Notes: generated by a model not told the origin, from the sequence alone. Numbered from the stretch's first letter, positions 54,166 to 63,297 are shown. The stretch: 64,000 nt of DNA from an uncultured Clostridia bacterium (GCA_948467395.1 CAOKDX010000001.1:186001-250000), one strand, 5' to 3'. Numbers and translations: made by a program.

Positions 54166-55231
54166 AACAGTAGTGGTAGGCATGTCAGGCGGGGTTGATT
54201 CCTCGGTGGCTGCCTGCCTTTTAAAATCACAGGGATACCAGGTGATCGGCGTCACGATGCAGATCTGGCAGGAAGAGAACCCCTCTTTGACAGCGGCAGA
54301 GGGAGGCTGCTGTGGTCTTCGTGCCGTGGAGGATGCCAGACGGGTGGCGCATCAGCTTGATATCCCATATTATGTTATGAATTTCCGCCGGGAATTCCAG
54401 CGGTATGTCATCGACTATTTCGTCAGGGAATACCGGGCCGGAAGAACCCCGAATCCCTGTATTGCCTGCAACCGTTATGTGAAATGGGAATCGCTGCTGC
54501 ACAAGAGCCTTGCCCTTGGTGCGGATTACATCGCCACCGGACATTATGCGAAGCTTCGGCAGATGCCGGACGGGCGCTATACCATCTGCCGCTCTGATTC
54601 ACTCCGCAAGGATCAGAGCTATGCCCTGTATAGTCTCACACAGGAACAGCTGGCTCATACATTATTTCCCCTGGGGGAATATGACAAAGAAGAGGTTCGG
54701 CAGATGGCAGAGCAGGCCGGATTGCAGGTGGCGCACAAGCCGGACAGTCAGGAGATATGTTTTGTCCCGGATGGAGATTATGCGTCCTTTCTTGAGAGAG
54801 AGTCAGGACAACAGGAACAGCGGGGGAATTTTGTGGATCTGGACGGCAGGGTGCTGGGGCAGCATAAGGGCATTGGCCATTACACCATTGGCCAGCGCAA
54901 AGGCCTTGGCATAGCACTGGGTGAGCCTGTCTTCGTAGTGAAGATCTGTCCCGATACGAGGGAAGTGGTTCTGGGGAAGGGAACCGATGTTTTTACGGAT
55001 CATCTCAGGGCGGAAGAGGCGAACTATATGGCGGCAGACCATTTTGAGGCGGGGCAGAGGGTGACAGCCAAGATCCGGTATAACCATGAGGGGGCGCCTG
55101 CCGTGATTCGTTCTGCGGGAGAAGATTTTTTTGAACTGGAATTTGAGGAGCCGGTGCGGGCCGTGACACCGGGACAGGCAGTGGTATTATATGATCAGGA
55201 AAATGTATTGGGAGGGGGGACGATAGTGTGA
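54152..55231 (+). CDS. mnmA: tRNA-specific 2-thiouridylase MnmA
   Basis: 359 residues. Makes 2-thiouridine at position 34 of Glu, Gln and Lys tRNAs. PP-loop GMSGGVDSSVAA, the Cys in TPNPCIACNRYVKW and the second Cys in SQEICFVPDGDY are intact. The C-terminal barrel ends with VVLYDQENVLGGGTIV. Two adjacent ATGs (54152, 54155) lie inside iscU; either may be used. Ends four bases from the convergent SDR gene. Confidence 0.94.
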   Translation: MMKNKTVVVGMSGGVDSSVAACLLKSQGYQVIGVTMQIWQEENPSLTAAEGGCCGLRAVEDARRVAHQLDIPYYVMNFRREFQRYVIDYFVREYRAGRTPNPCIACNRYVKWESLLHKSLALGADYIATGHYAKLRQMPDGRYTICRSDSLRKDQSYALYSLTQEQLAHTLFPLGEYDKEEVRQMAEQAGLQVAHKPDSQEICFVPDGDYASFLERESGQQEQRGNFVDLDGRVLGQHKGIGHYTIGQRKGLGIALGEPVFVVKICPDTREVVLGKGTDVFTDHLRAEEANYMAADHFEAGQRVTAKIRYNHEGAPAVIRSAGEDFFELEFEEPVRAVTPGQAVVLYDQENVLGGGTIV

Positions 55232-55235
55232 GATT

Positions 55236-55985
55236 TCACGAGATCTTCCATCCCCCGTCCACTCCGATAACCTGCCCGGTGAGATAGACGGGAGCCTTTG
55301 CCAGAAGGGCCGTCGTATCGGCGATTTCCTCAGCCGTTCCCATGCGCCCCGCGGGGATTTCCTCGCAGACAGCAAGGATCTCTTCCCGGGTGAAGCAGCT
55401 GTTCATAGCCGTGTCAATCATTCCGCAGGCGATGGCATTGACGGCGATGCCGCTGGGGGCAAGCTCTTTGGCAAGAGATCTGGTAAGGGCGTGAATTCCC
55501 CCCTTAGCGGCAGAATACGCAGCCTCACAGGAGGCGCCCACATTACCCCAGACAGAGGATATATTTATAATATGTCCTCTTTTTGCGTGAACCATAGAAG
55601 GGATTACAGAGCGGCACATATAGAAGGCAGAAGAAAGATTTGCATTCAGGATGCGAAACCATTCCTCCGCCTTCATATCCTGCAGGAGTCCAATGTGGGA
55701 GAGCCCGGCGCAGTTCACAAGAAGCTCCGGCGACCGGCCGGGGGTATCCCCTGCCTGGGTTTCGGGCAGGGCAAGCAGCGCCTCTGTTTGACCGGGATCG
55801 GTAAAATCAACCGTTCGGGTTGTGACACTGACATTTTCCTGCCGGCACAGGGAGCAGATATCTGACAGTCTGTCTGTCCGTCTGCCGCCGATGAGAAGCA
55901 GGTCATATCCCTCTTTCGCAAGTTTTAAGGCAATGGCGCTTCCAATGCCGCCGGAAGCGCCGGTTACAATGGCGTACTGGTTCAT
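55236..55985 (-). CDS. ymfI: SDR oxidoreductase, probable EF-P 5-aminopentanone reductase (YmfI-like)
   Basis: 249 residues. Rossmann TGASGGIG at 9-15, catalytic Ser144, Tyr157 and Lys161 (NISSVWGNVGASCEAAYSAAKG). The SSVWG-VGAS, CGMIDTAMN and EEIPAGRMGTAEEIA stretches match my recollection of YmfI, the reductase that completes the 5-aminopentanol modification of elongation factor P in Bacillus, better than FabG. It lacks efp or efp-modification neighbours; it is the last gene of the cyclase/FecR operon, 11 bases after FecR, with an AGGAG site. A generic 3-oxoacyl reductase remains possible. Confidence 0.75.
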   Translation of the reverse strand: MNQYAIVTGASGGIGSAIALKLAKEGYDLLLIGGRRTDRLSDICSLCRQENVSVTTRTVDFTDPGQTEALLALPETQAGDTPGRSPELLVNCAGLSHIGLLQDMKAEEWFRILNANLSSAFYMCRSVIPSMVHAKRGHIINISSVWGNVGASCEAAYSAAKGGIHALTRSLAKELAPSGIAVNAIACGMIDTAMNSCFTREEILAVCEEIPAGRMGTAEEIADTTALLAKAPVYLTGQVIGVDGGWKIS

Positions 55986-55996
55986 AATGCAGTCTC

Positions 55997-57124
55997 CTAT
56001 TCCGATATCCAGTTGATCACAGTATTATTGTGGATCTTCCGGGAAAAATCAAAATCCCACCTTCCCTTTGGAGAAGGCGTAAGCTTAGGCTTAGACGCAG
56101 CGTGGCCCTTCTCTATAGTCTGTACGCCGAAAACCTTTCCCTGATACCGGAATGTCACAGTATAATTTTTGTTCTCCTTTTTGTCTGTATCCTGTGCCGA
56201 AGGTGTCCCTGCATCTGTAGCAGTATCCATATCCGGTTCCGACTGTTCGGCAGGCTGGGTGTCAGATGGTTTCTGACGGGATGTATCCGGTTCCGGTGTG
56301 CTGTTCTGGCTGGAGGGTTCTTCGTTATCTGTCCCTTGTTCCGGCGCTGTCTCATCTTTATTCTCTGGTTCCTGGATCAGCTTCTGCAGTTCTTCCTTTG
56401 AGATACCGGTGATGGGAGCACCCTTTTCCATCAGATCCGACAGGAATTGGAGCGCCTGGGGCGGGAGATCGGAATAGGTAATGCCGGAGGGCTCCTTTAG
56501 GTAACGGACGCCCTCGGAGGAGCTCTGGATTACTGCCTCTTTTCCCGCCTCGATAAGAACCTCGTCCTGTTTGGTCCCGTCCGGAGCGATGGGGCGGAAT
56601 GCCACCGTGCCGTGGAAGGTGGATATTCGGGTCTGATTCTTTCCCGTCTTATCTACATATCCCTCTGCCCGGAAAATAGTTCCCCGTACCGCCATTATGG
56701 AATTGGGACTGTTTACCTCATAGGTGGATTCCCCGGTTAATTTATTCTCAATCTCATTTGTCACGGCGCCCTGTTCCAGACAGATTGAGGTTTTGGAGTC
56801 CTTATCCGAGCCCTCTGCCCGGATGGAAAGAACAGAATTTTCCTCTACCATAACATACTTGTCATCGTCCAGTTTGAGCCGCATGGAACTGTCCTGTCCA
56901 AGGCTCACCCTGTCCCCGGATTCGAGGTATAGATTTGTGGCCGCAGTAATGGTTCCGGTGCCCTCCCGCTGGATTTCCGCCCTTCCCTCTAACTGATAGA
57001 TCTGGATGGAGCGGTAGGAGTCTGTCTTCTTTGAAAGAAAACGGATGGTCATAATGACGCCCGCAGCCAGGACCATGAGTCCTAAGACGATAACGATCAT
57101 TTTCAAAGATTTCTTATTTTGCAT
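55997..57124 (-). CDS. Membrane-anchored FecR-domain protein
   Basis: 375 residues. One membrane segment (about 8-30), then the FecR domain (about 38-170): LEGRAEIQREGTGTITAATNLYLESGDRV, RLKLDDDKYVMVEENS, NSIMAVRGTIFRAEG. A Pro/Glu/Thr/Ser linker (about 255-315) leads to a small beta domain (about 320-375, VTFRYQGKVFGVQTIEKG) like an InlB B-repeat. So the FecR domain is outside the cell. In Gram-negative bacteria FecR links sensing to sigma factors; no sigma factor is here. Twelve bases after the secreted protein gene. Confidence 0.85.
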   Translation of the reverse strand: MQNKKSLKMIVIVLGLMVLAAGVIMTIRFLSKKTDSYRSIQIYQLEGRAEIQREGTGTITAATNLYLESGDRVSLGQDSSMRLKLDDDKYVMVEENSVLSIRAEGSDKDSKTSICLEQGAVTNEIENKLTGESTYEVNSPNSIMAVRGTIFRAEGYVDKTGKNQTRISTFHGTVAFRPIAPDGTKQDEVLIEAGKEAVIQSSSEGVRYLKEPSGITYSDLPPQALQFLSDLMEKGAPITGISKEELQKLIQEPENKDETAPEQGTDNEEPSSQNSTPEPDTSRQKPSDTQPAEQSEPDMDTATDAGTPSAQDTDKKENKNYTVTFRYQGKVFGVQTIEKGHAASKPKLTPSPKGRWDFDFSRKIHNNTVINWISE

Positions 57125-57136
57125 ATGGATCCCCCT

Positions 57137-59050
57137 CTACTGTTTCTGAAAGTCAAAAGCACTGTCCCCGGAAACGTAAAACACAGAATTGCCCTGATAT
57201 ACCGTATTGTCGCCTGCTACCCTCCACTTACCTGAACACAGCTTATAGGAAGTATCCGGTTTCAATAAATATTTTCCACTTATGGAAATTCCGTCCCGCA
57301 GCCAGAGCTCGTTTACATAAAACCGGCAGGAAACCACATTGCCAGCCCGGTCCGCCGCCTCGATGGTATGAGCCCGGTTATCTGCCGGGATGGTAAGTGT
57401 ATGGATGCTGCCGCTTACCTTTGCTGTCCTCCCGTCCACGGTTACCGTTTCCAGATAACTGTCCCGGATGGTAAAAGTGGAATTGCCGTAGAAGGTTTTG
57501 CCGTTTTCCATCTGGTCAATGGAGGGTGCCGTTGTGTCGATAACGATGCCGGTTGTTCCGGCATAGGAAACATTGCCGCTGTTATCCTCCGCTTTGGCAT
57601 AGAGGACACAGGCTTTATCCTCCGGCAGTAAGACCGGTTCCCTGTAATCTGTCCAGGAAGGAATTCTCCCTTCTACTTCCTGGGCGGTATAGACTTTATC
57701 TTCTGTAAAGAGATCCCGCTCCGCCAGATAATATTTTATGGATCCCTCCCGGACGCCGCTTCCGGAATCCGCTGCCGTGATGGTGAGACTTTTCTTTTCC
57801 CTGAAAAAGGTGCCAAAGGAGATGAGATGCACGAAATCCTTCCAGAAGGTATTCTGATCCAGAGAGATTGTGATTTCCGGCGGGGTTTCATCCCCGCTGA
57901 CGGCCATGTCCGTCTTTACGATACCGGTGACCTGAATGGCCTGATTTTCCCTGATGTGATACAGGGTGTATGTATACTTGCTGCCATCGATGCCTGAAGG
58001 CGTCAGGACAGTGTCATTTGCCGAGACTGAAAAATCCCTGGATGCTTCGTAGCCGTTATCCAGTGTCACCGTAAATATATAATTGCTGCCATAGTCCGCT
58101 GTAGACGACTGCTGTGATGCCGCTTGGTATCCGGTGCCTTCCGGCAGTGTGATGTGAAAGGTTGGTCTGCGGAATGTCACATATACGGTGACCGGACAGT
58201 CCGGCATGATAAAGCTGCGGTCCGTGACGGTGACCGGTGTGCCGCTGTCATCCTTTCTGGTAACGGTAATGGTATCCGTTTCATAGGTGTCCGCGGGTTC
58301 TGGTACTACCGTAATCTTCTGACCGAAAGCGGCAGAGGAGATCTCTTTCTCCCCAGCCAGGACACGGCAGTTTCCGTTCCCGGCAGAGGAGATCGTGATA
58401 TCATAACCGGGAACCTCCAAAGGGTCACTGATGGCAGAAACCCCGTCAGGGAAGGAGGCAACACAGAGATAAGTACCCGGTTCCCCGGTAAAGGTATCCG
58501 TTTCCTGACCGGAGACTCTGCCGGCCGGCATAAGTCTGGTGATATCGATCCGGGCCCAGAACGAGCGGCCGTCTGTTTCCGACATCCGGAGAGAAAATAA
58601 GCCGCCGGCAGTAATCTCCCGGGCATACTTCCCCTCTGCAGTACTGGCCAATGTATGTCCCGCGGCATCTTTTATCGTTCCGGTGAAACCGGCACAGGGA
58701 GTGACTGTTAGGAGATCGCCCTTTCTTGCCGGCACATCGATGTCAAGAGTGCCGTCCGGAGCCTCCCAGCCCTGTAACGAACTGTTATAGGTATTTCCAT
58801 CCGGAGCTGCTTCGATCTGGTGATCCTGCTTCTTTTCCGATACAACCTGGCATACGGCAGGCTCCGCTCTGTGCCATGCAAAATCAGCGCCCTCTTTATT
58901 CAGCCTTACAAAGGGCTCCTCTGCCGTGGGCTGATGGGTGATCTGGTACGGACTGGTTTCTGCCTGTACCGGTACTGCCTGTGGTGCGGAAATAATAGTG
59001 AGCATCGTTGCCAGCAGCAGGGCAGATAATTTTTTCACTCTTTTTCTCAT
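57137..59050 (-). CDS. Secreted Ig-like protein of the signalling operon
   Basis: 637 residues with a signal peptide (KKLSALLLATMLTIISAPQA, cleavage near VQAET). The body is beta-rich: an N-terminal part of about 200 residues, middle strands with ITISSAGNGNCRVLAGEK and YVTFRRPTFHITLPEG, and near 395-600 Ig-like modules (PPEITISLDQNT, IVIDTTAPSIDQMENGKTFYG). No anchor or enzyme motif. Its start overlaps the HD-GYP stop (ATGA), coupling a cytoplasmic signalling enzyme to an exported protein. Confidence 0.75.
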   Translation of the reverse strand: MRKRVKKLSALLLATMLTIISAPQAVPVQAETSPYQITHQPTAEEPFVRLNKEGADFAWHRAEPAVCQVVSEKKQDHQIEAAPDGNTYNSSLQGWEAPDGTLDIDVPARKGDLLTVTPCAGFTGTIKDAAGHTLASTAEGKYAREITAGGLFSLRMSETDGRSFWARIDITRLMPAGRVSGQETDTFTGEPGTYLCVASFPDGVSAISDPLEVPGYDITISSAGNGNCRVLAGEKEISSAAFGQKITVVPEPADTYETDTITVTRKDDSGTPVTVTDRSFIMPDCPVTVYVTFRRPTFHITLPEGTGYQAASQQSSTADYGSNYIFTVTLDNGYEASRDFSVSANDTVLTPSGIDGSKYTYTLYHIRENQAIQVTGIVKTDMAVSGDETPPEITISLDQNTFWKDFVHLISFGTFFREKKSLTITAADSGSGVREGSIKYYLAERDLFTEDKVYTAQEVEGRIPSWTDYREPVLLPEDKACVLYAKAEDNSGNVSYAGTTGIVIDTTAPSIDQMENGKTFYGNSTFTIRDSYLETVTVDGRTAKVSGSIHTLTIPADNRAHTIEAADRAGNVVSCRFYVNELWLRDGISISGKYLLKPDTSYKLCSGKWRVAGDNTVYQGNSVFYVSGDSAFDFQKQ

Positions 59051-60525
59051 TGCCTATATCCTCCTTTTGCTTTTAATGCTTCGGCCAGCCACTCTACAAG
59101 CTGCCGGTCGATTTTTCCCTCATCTGCCATGTCCCTCAGAATGTCCAGTGCTTTTTCCTCCGGGACCGGTTTCTTATAGGGGCGGTCCGTTGCCGTCAGC
59201 GCATCATAGATATCGGCAACTGTCAGAATTCTGGTCTCAAGATCCAGGTCGTCTTTGGCCAGATGATTCGGATAACCGCTTCCATCCAGAAATTCATGGT
59301 GGGAGGCGGCCCATTTTGGTATGTCGCTGAAATTTTTATTGAAACGGACCTTGTGTAGTATCTTTTTTGTCATTACCACGTGGTTTTCCATCTCCTTCCG
59401 CTCTTCCAGCGAGAGAGTTCCTCTTCGGATGCTTAGATGTTCAATCTCCTGGTCCGTGAGGTATTTCGTCACGGTTCCATCCTCTTTTTGATGGTATTTC
59501 TCTGCCAGGCGGCAGATATGCCTGTAATTTTCATCATCCAGGAAGGGCACGCCGTCGATTTTATGGATAAATGCCAGCTCCGATTCCAGGTCCTGCCGTT
59601 GATGCTCGTACTCCTCCCGGGAGATTCTTCCCCGGAGCATATCCGCCTCATACAGGGCATTCAGCAGCTCAAACCGCATATCTACCATCCGGATATCATG
59701 ATCCAGCCGTGTGGCGCGGTTCATAATACCGCGGGGGATCGTAATCTTCCCGATATCGTGCAGGAGTGCAGCCAGCTGAAGTTTTTCCTTCCGGTTCTGG
59801 TCAAAATATTCCGTGCTCTTACCGGCTCTGTACATCCTGGAGATGTAATCGGCCAGAAGTCCTGCGTACTTTTCTACATTTTCTGTATGAGAGGCATTGT
59901 ATGGCGTTCTCTCGTCTAACGCCATGGTCAGGGCCTCCACAAAGGAGTACAGCTGCGCCTTCATCTCCTCCATGTGCAGCAGGTTCGTGAGTTCAATCGC
60001 TGCCATGGAACCAAGGGATCGTATAATGATATCATATTGTTCATCGAAGGGGATGACGGCTCCGTTCCCGTCCATGGCATTGATCAGCTGCAGTACGCCG
60101 ATCAGTTTATTTTCATTGTCCTCCAATGGTATCACCAGCAGGGATTTCGTATGGTAACCGGTCAGGGCGTCGTATTTCCTTGGACCGGAGAAATCAAACC
60201 GGTCGCTGTTGTCCACATCCGGCACATTTACGATTTCCCGATGGATGGCTGCATAGGAGCATATATTCTGCTCGTTCATCGGCACCGGCGGCATATCGTC
60301 GATAAATTCACCGTCCGTGCCGCGGCTGATTCCCATGGAAAGGGTTTTCATAATCTTAAAGCTGAGGCAATTATTTTCATATAAGTACAGGGTGCTTGCG
60401 TCGCAGCTGGTGATCTCCATGGCGTTCTCCAGAATGGCGGCCAGAAGGAGATTACGGTTCTTTTCTGTTGACAGCCGGATGCCGATATTGAGTATCTTTT
60501 CAAAATCATTATATGTAAAATGCAT
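59047..60525 (-). CDS. GAF and HD-GYP domain protein (c-di-GMP phosphodiesterase)
   Basis: 492 residues, no membrane segment. GAF domain about 18-165 (CDASTLYLYENN, KSLLVIPLEDNENKLIGVLQLIN), then HD-GYP about 195-480. HTENVEKYAGLLADYI, LLHDIGKITIPRGIM near 253 and HHEFLDGSGYPNHL near 406 are intact, so hydrolysis of c-di-GMP to GMP is expected. About 100 residues are inserted between the HD and HHE motifs, including a coiled region. The ATG at 60525 follows AAGGAGACGG; the in-frame ATG at 60567 lies in the previous gene. Confidence 0.9.
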   Translation of the reverse strand: MHFTYNDFEKILNIGIRLSTEKNRNLLLAAILENAMEITSCDASTLYLYENNCLSFKIMKTLSMGISRGTDGEFIDDMPPVPMNEQNICSYAAIHREIVNVPDVDNSDRFDFSGPRKYDALTGYHTKSLLVIPLEDNENKLIGVLQLINAMDGNGAVIPFDEQYDIIIRSLGSMAAIELTNLLHMEEMKAQLYSFVEALTMALDERTPYNASHTENVEKYAGLLADYISRMYRAGKSTEYFDQNRKEKLQLAALLHDIGKITIPRGIMNRATRLDHDIRMVDMRFELLNALYEADMLRGRISREEYEHQRQDLESELAFIHKIDGVPFLDDENYRHICRLAEKYHQKEDGTVTKYLTDQEIEHLSIRRGTLSLEERKEMENHVVMTKKILHKVRFNKNFSDIPKWAASHHEFLDGSGYPNHLAKDDLDLETRILTVADIYDALTATDRPYKKPVPEEKALDILRDMADEGKIDRQLVEWLAEALKAKGGYRQ

Positions 60526-60541
60526 ATCCGTCTCCTTCTTA

Positions 60542-61330
60542 CTAGTAATTTTCAGGGTAGATTTCATGCTGTTTCATATAAACAAGGGATTTTCTCTGGG
60601 CCTCGCAGCCGCTTACTTCAATCAGTACGCCGGCGTCCACCTGATGCCGGCGGAGCAGCTGACTGAAATTCTGCCAGTCAATCTGACCGTCTCCCAGGGG
60701 CTGGTGAAGATCATTTTTCAGATCGTTATCATTGATATGTATATGGCGGATAGAGCCGGCCAGTGTTTCCACCCATTCCTTTCCGGTGGTGGCGGTAAGG
60801 GCGGCATGGGCATAATCCAGACAGATGCCAAAGTTTGGGACGTCCGTCATGTCCTCTGCCAGTCCGGCCAGGACATCCGGCGCCTCGTCAAACATGTTTT
60901 CCATATAAATCTGCTGTTCCGGGTATTCTCCCGCCAGCTCCCGGAAAAAGGCGGCATTCTGCTCCCTCCATTGTGTCAGGTAGTAATCCACCCGGAAACC
61001 CGCCAGCCTGCCCGTATGAAATACGACGCCCTTCAGACCCATCTGCCGGGCGATCTCCATGGACTGCCGGACCCGCAGAATGGATACTTCCCGGATCCGG
61101 GGATCGCTGCTGTGTATCGTTACATCCAGAAAGGCACCGTGCATGGTGTCTCTGGAAAAGTCGCTGCGGTACTTTCTGTAATAGGCGATGATTTCTTCCT
61201 GTTTCTTCGGATCATCCAGAACAGCCGGTGCATAGAAATCATTATATTCAAATGCGCAGCCATATTCTGCGGCGAGCCGGAGGGAATGCTCCAAATCCTG
61301 AATATCCGGAACTAAATATAATTGCTTCAT
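60542..61330 (-). CDS. TIM-barrel sugar phosphate isomerase/epimerase-like protein
   Basis: 262 residues of the AP-endonuclease 2 superfamily. Strand-end metal ligands can be seen: YNDFYAPA, THGAFLD-type MHGAFLDVTIHS, VVFHTGR, YMENMFDE (Glu), GICLDYAHA, HIHINDNDLKNDLHQPLGDGQIDW and VLIEVSG (Glu). The substrate is unknown. It begins immediately after the cyclase stop (TAAATG), with AAGGTG upstream, and is followed by HD-GYP at 16 bases. Confidence 0.85.
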   Translation of the reverse strand: MKQLYLVPDIQDLEHSLRLAAEYGCAFEYNDFYAPAVLDDPKKQEEIIAYYRKYRSDFSRDTMHGAFLDVTIHSSDPRIREVSILRVRQSMEIARQMGLKGVVFHTGRLAGFRVDYYLTQWREQNAAFFRELAGEYPEQQIYMENMFDEAPDVLAGLAEDMTDVPNFGICLDYAHAALTATTGKEWVETLAGSIRHIHINDNDLKNDLHQPLGDGQIDWQNFSQLLRRHQVDAGVLIEVSGCEAQRKSLVYMKQHEIYPENY

Positions 61331-63133
61331 TTATTTTATCACCTTATCTAATTGATATACAAAGACTCCGTTGCTCTTTCCTTTCAGCGGGATCTGTCCA
61401 ATGGACGTTACTTCCACCTGGTCCTTTACGGCTTCATAGACCTGCTGGCTGATCAGGATCTGACCCCTCTCTGCGCTGCTCTCAAGACGTGCGGCCGTGT
61501 TTACCGTATCCCCGATGGCTGTATAGTCCATACGGAAATCGCAGCCGATATTGCCCACGACGGCTTCTCCGCAGTGGATGCCGATTCCGAAAGCAACGCG
61601 TCTGCCGAAGCGCTGTTCCAGCTGATCGGCAATGGCGTCCGCTCCTGCCATCATGTCCCATGCGGTACATACCGCCCGGAAAATATAGTGATCCAGGTCG
61701 AAGGGGGCGTTGAACACAGCCATGGTGGCGTCTCCTACAAATTTATCCAGGGTGCCGCCATTATCAAAAATTGATCTGGTAGTAAGGCTGAGATATTCAT
61801 TGAGGATTTCTACAACCTCATCCGGACGAAGGCTTTCCGACATGGTGGTAAAGCCGCGGATATCCACAAACAATACGGCGATATGGCGGTTTTCTCCCCC
61901 CAGGACAAGTTCAAAATCCCTGTCCCTGCTGATCTTATCCACTACCTGGGGCGCCACATATTGTTTGAAAACATTCAGTACATGCCGCCGGCGGTGTATT
62001 TCCACAAGATATCCCTGGATAAGCCGGACAAGGTAAATAATGGCCAGGAGAACCGGAAGAAGGATAACGGGAGTGATGATCCCCCCGGTATATAGCAGCC
62101 TCGTCAGTACGATGTCCAGAACAACCAATACTGCCAGCAAAATGGAAGAGATCAGTATTTTAGTCTTTCTGGCAAGCAGGAAAAATATCCCGCAGATCAG
62201 TCCTCCCGCCAACGCATACAGGCCAGGGGACACGGGAAGCTGGGTCTTTCCGTCCAGCAGCGCCTCCACAATATTGGCGTGGATCTCCACCCCGTACATC
62301 TGACTGTTGTGGCTGATGGCAGGCGGATAGGCGTCCTGCATTCCCACGGCATAGGCCCCCACCAGTACAACGGCATTCTGAAAGATGCCGGGATCCACGG
62401 TTCCATCCAGTACATCTGCCATGGAGACAAGGTTATAGCCGCCGGGTTTCCCGGAATAGGAAAAATAGAAGCTGTTGTTTCTGCCATATGTATCGGGAAG
62501 CCGTGCTTCGCTGCCCTGGCTTTCCATATATTTTCTGTAGGCCTGGAAGGAAAGGCTGTACACCGGTTCCCCCTGATAGTCGATATATGCCATCGCCTGG
62601 CGCACACAGCCGTCCGGATCAATGGTAGTGTTGGCGAATCCGCAGGTGACGCTTTCCCGAAGGCTCTGGTAGGGGGTGATCACATTTTCTATGTGATAGG
62701 GATTGTATGTCACCGTTCCGTCCGCCGCTGTCTCCGGCTGTTCTTTAAAGGAGAAGCTCATGGCGGCAATTACATTCCCGGCCTTTTTGCACGCCTCGGC
62801 AAAATGCATGTCTCCGGCGTCGTCCACATTTTCGCTGTAGATCACATCGAACCCGATCACAGCCGGACGGGCTTTTTCATCCCGATTCAATGTCTCCACT
62901 AATTTTGCCGGGAGATCCCTGCTCCAGGTGTTTACCGGGCCGTATTTTCCCAGCGTCTTATCGTCAATCCCTATGATGTATATCTTCTTATCTGTGACGG
63001 TTTCCTTCTGGTTCAGCCAGTCAGAGATCCTGGCGTCCCATGAGCCCGCAGCCCCCAAATAGAGAAGGAGGGTTGAGGCTGTCATAATAATTATCGTAAC
63101 AACTGCCAGTTTTATATAGTCTTTTTTCTTCAT
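61331..63133 (-). CDS. CHASE2-domain adenylate cyclase (class III)
   Basis: 600 residues. One N-terminal membrane segment (about 9-28), an extracytoplasmic CHASE2 sensor domain (about 35-295: IGIDDKTLGKYGPVNTWSRDLPAKLV, VIGFDVIYSE, VVLVGAYAVGMQDAYPP), three membrane helices (about 297-365), and a class III cyclase domain (about 405-590). Metal aspartates are in LFVDIRGFT (near 422) and KFVGDATMAVF (near 464), with the adenine-type Lys two before FVG; MDYTAIGDTVNTAARLES has the Asp, Asn and Arg used for adenine recognition and transition-state binding. So cAMP synthesis is likely. First gene of a six-gene operon. Start follows GGGAGG. Confidence 0.92.
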   Translation of the reverse strand: MKKKDYIKLAVVTIIIMTASTLLLYLGAAGSWDARISDWLNQKETVTDKKIYIIGIDDKTLGKYGPVNTWSRDLPAKLVETLNRDEKARPAVIGFDVIYSENVDDAGDMHFAEACKKAGNVIAAMSFSFKEQPETAADGTVTYNPYHIENVITPYQSLRESVTCGFANTTIDPDGCVRQAMAYIDYQGEPVYSLSFQAYRKYMESQGSEARLPDTYGRNNSFYFSYSGKPGGYNLVSMADVLDGTVDPGIFQNAVVLVGAYAVGMQDAYPPAISHNSQMYGVEIHANIVEALLDGKTQLPVSPGLYALAGGLICGIFFLLARKTKILISSILLAVLVVLDIVLTRLLYTGGIITPVILLPVLLAIIYLVRLIQGYLVEIHRRRHVLNVFKQYVAPQVVDKISRDRDFELVLGGENRHIAVLFVDIRGFTTMSESLRPDEVVEILNEYLSLTTRSIFDNGGTLDKFVGDATMAVFNAPFDLDHYIFRAVCTAWDMMAGADAIADQLEQRFGRRVAFGIGIHCGEAVVGNIGCDFRMDYTAIGDTVNTAARLESSAERGQILISQQVYEAVKDQVEVTSIGQIPLKGKSNGVFVYQLDKVIK

Positions 63134-63178
63134 TTTTTCCTCCCATTACGCAAATTTGAAATGTATCTCCTGTTTGGC

Positions 63179-63229
63179 GGGTCAGAAGGTCAAAATGCAG
63201 GCATGAACGGCATTTTGACCTTCTGACCC
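63179..63229. repeat. Perfect 20-bp-stem inverted repeat in the cyclase leader
   Basis: The arm at 63179-63198 (GGGTCAGAAGG... to ATGC) is exactly complementary to 63210-63229, with an 11-base loop. Each arm contains GGTCA twice, eight bases apart. No T-tract follows on either strand. It lies between the putative cyclase promoter and its start codon. It could be a repetitive extragenic palindrome, a remnant of a mobile element, or an RNA or protein binding site. Confidence 0.85.
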
Positions 63230-63244
63230 TGGCATCACCATAAT

Positions 63245-63253
63245 ATTGTAGCA
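63245..63253 (-). promoter_or_regulatory. Possible extended -10 promoter of the cyclase operon
   Basis: On the minus strand TGCTACAAT, an extended -10, about 110 bases before the start; no good -35. If used, the transcript leader contains the 20-bp palindrome. Confidence 0.4.
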
Positions 63254-63268
63254 CAATTTGAAAAAAAG

Positions 63269-63297
63269 TTGTATATTTATTTGGTTTCTGCTATAAT
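63269..63297 (+). promoter_or_regulatory. Promoter of the rightmost gene
   Basis: TTGTAT (63269-63274), 17-base spacer, TATAAT (63292-63297). Confidence 0.7.

Noticed and set aside
63179-63198. CtsR heptad operator in the palindrome arm (GGTCA...GGTCAAA)
   Set aside because: The two units are eight bases apart rather than ten, the first lacks the AAA, and the neighbouring genes are not Clp or chaperone genes.
63179-63229. Rho-independent terminator at the 20-bp palindrome
   Set aside because: Neither strand has a T-tract after the stem.
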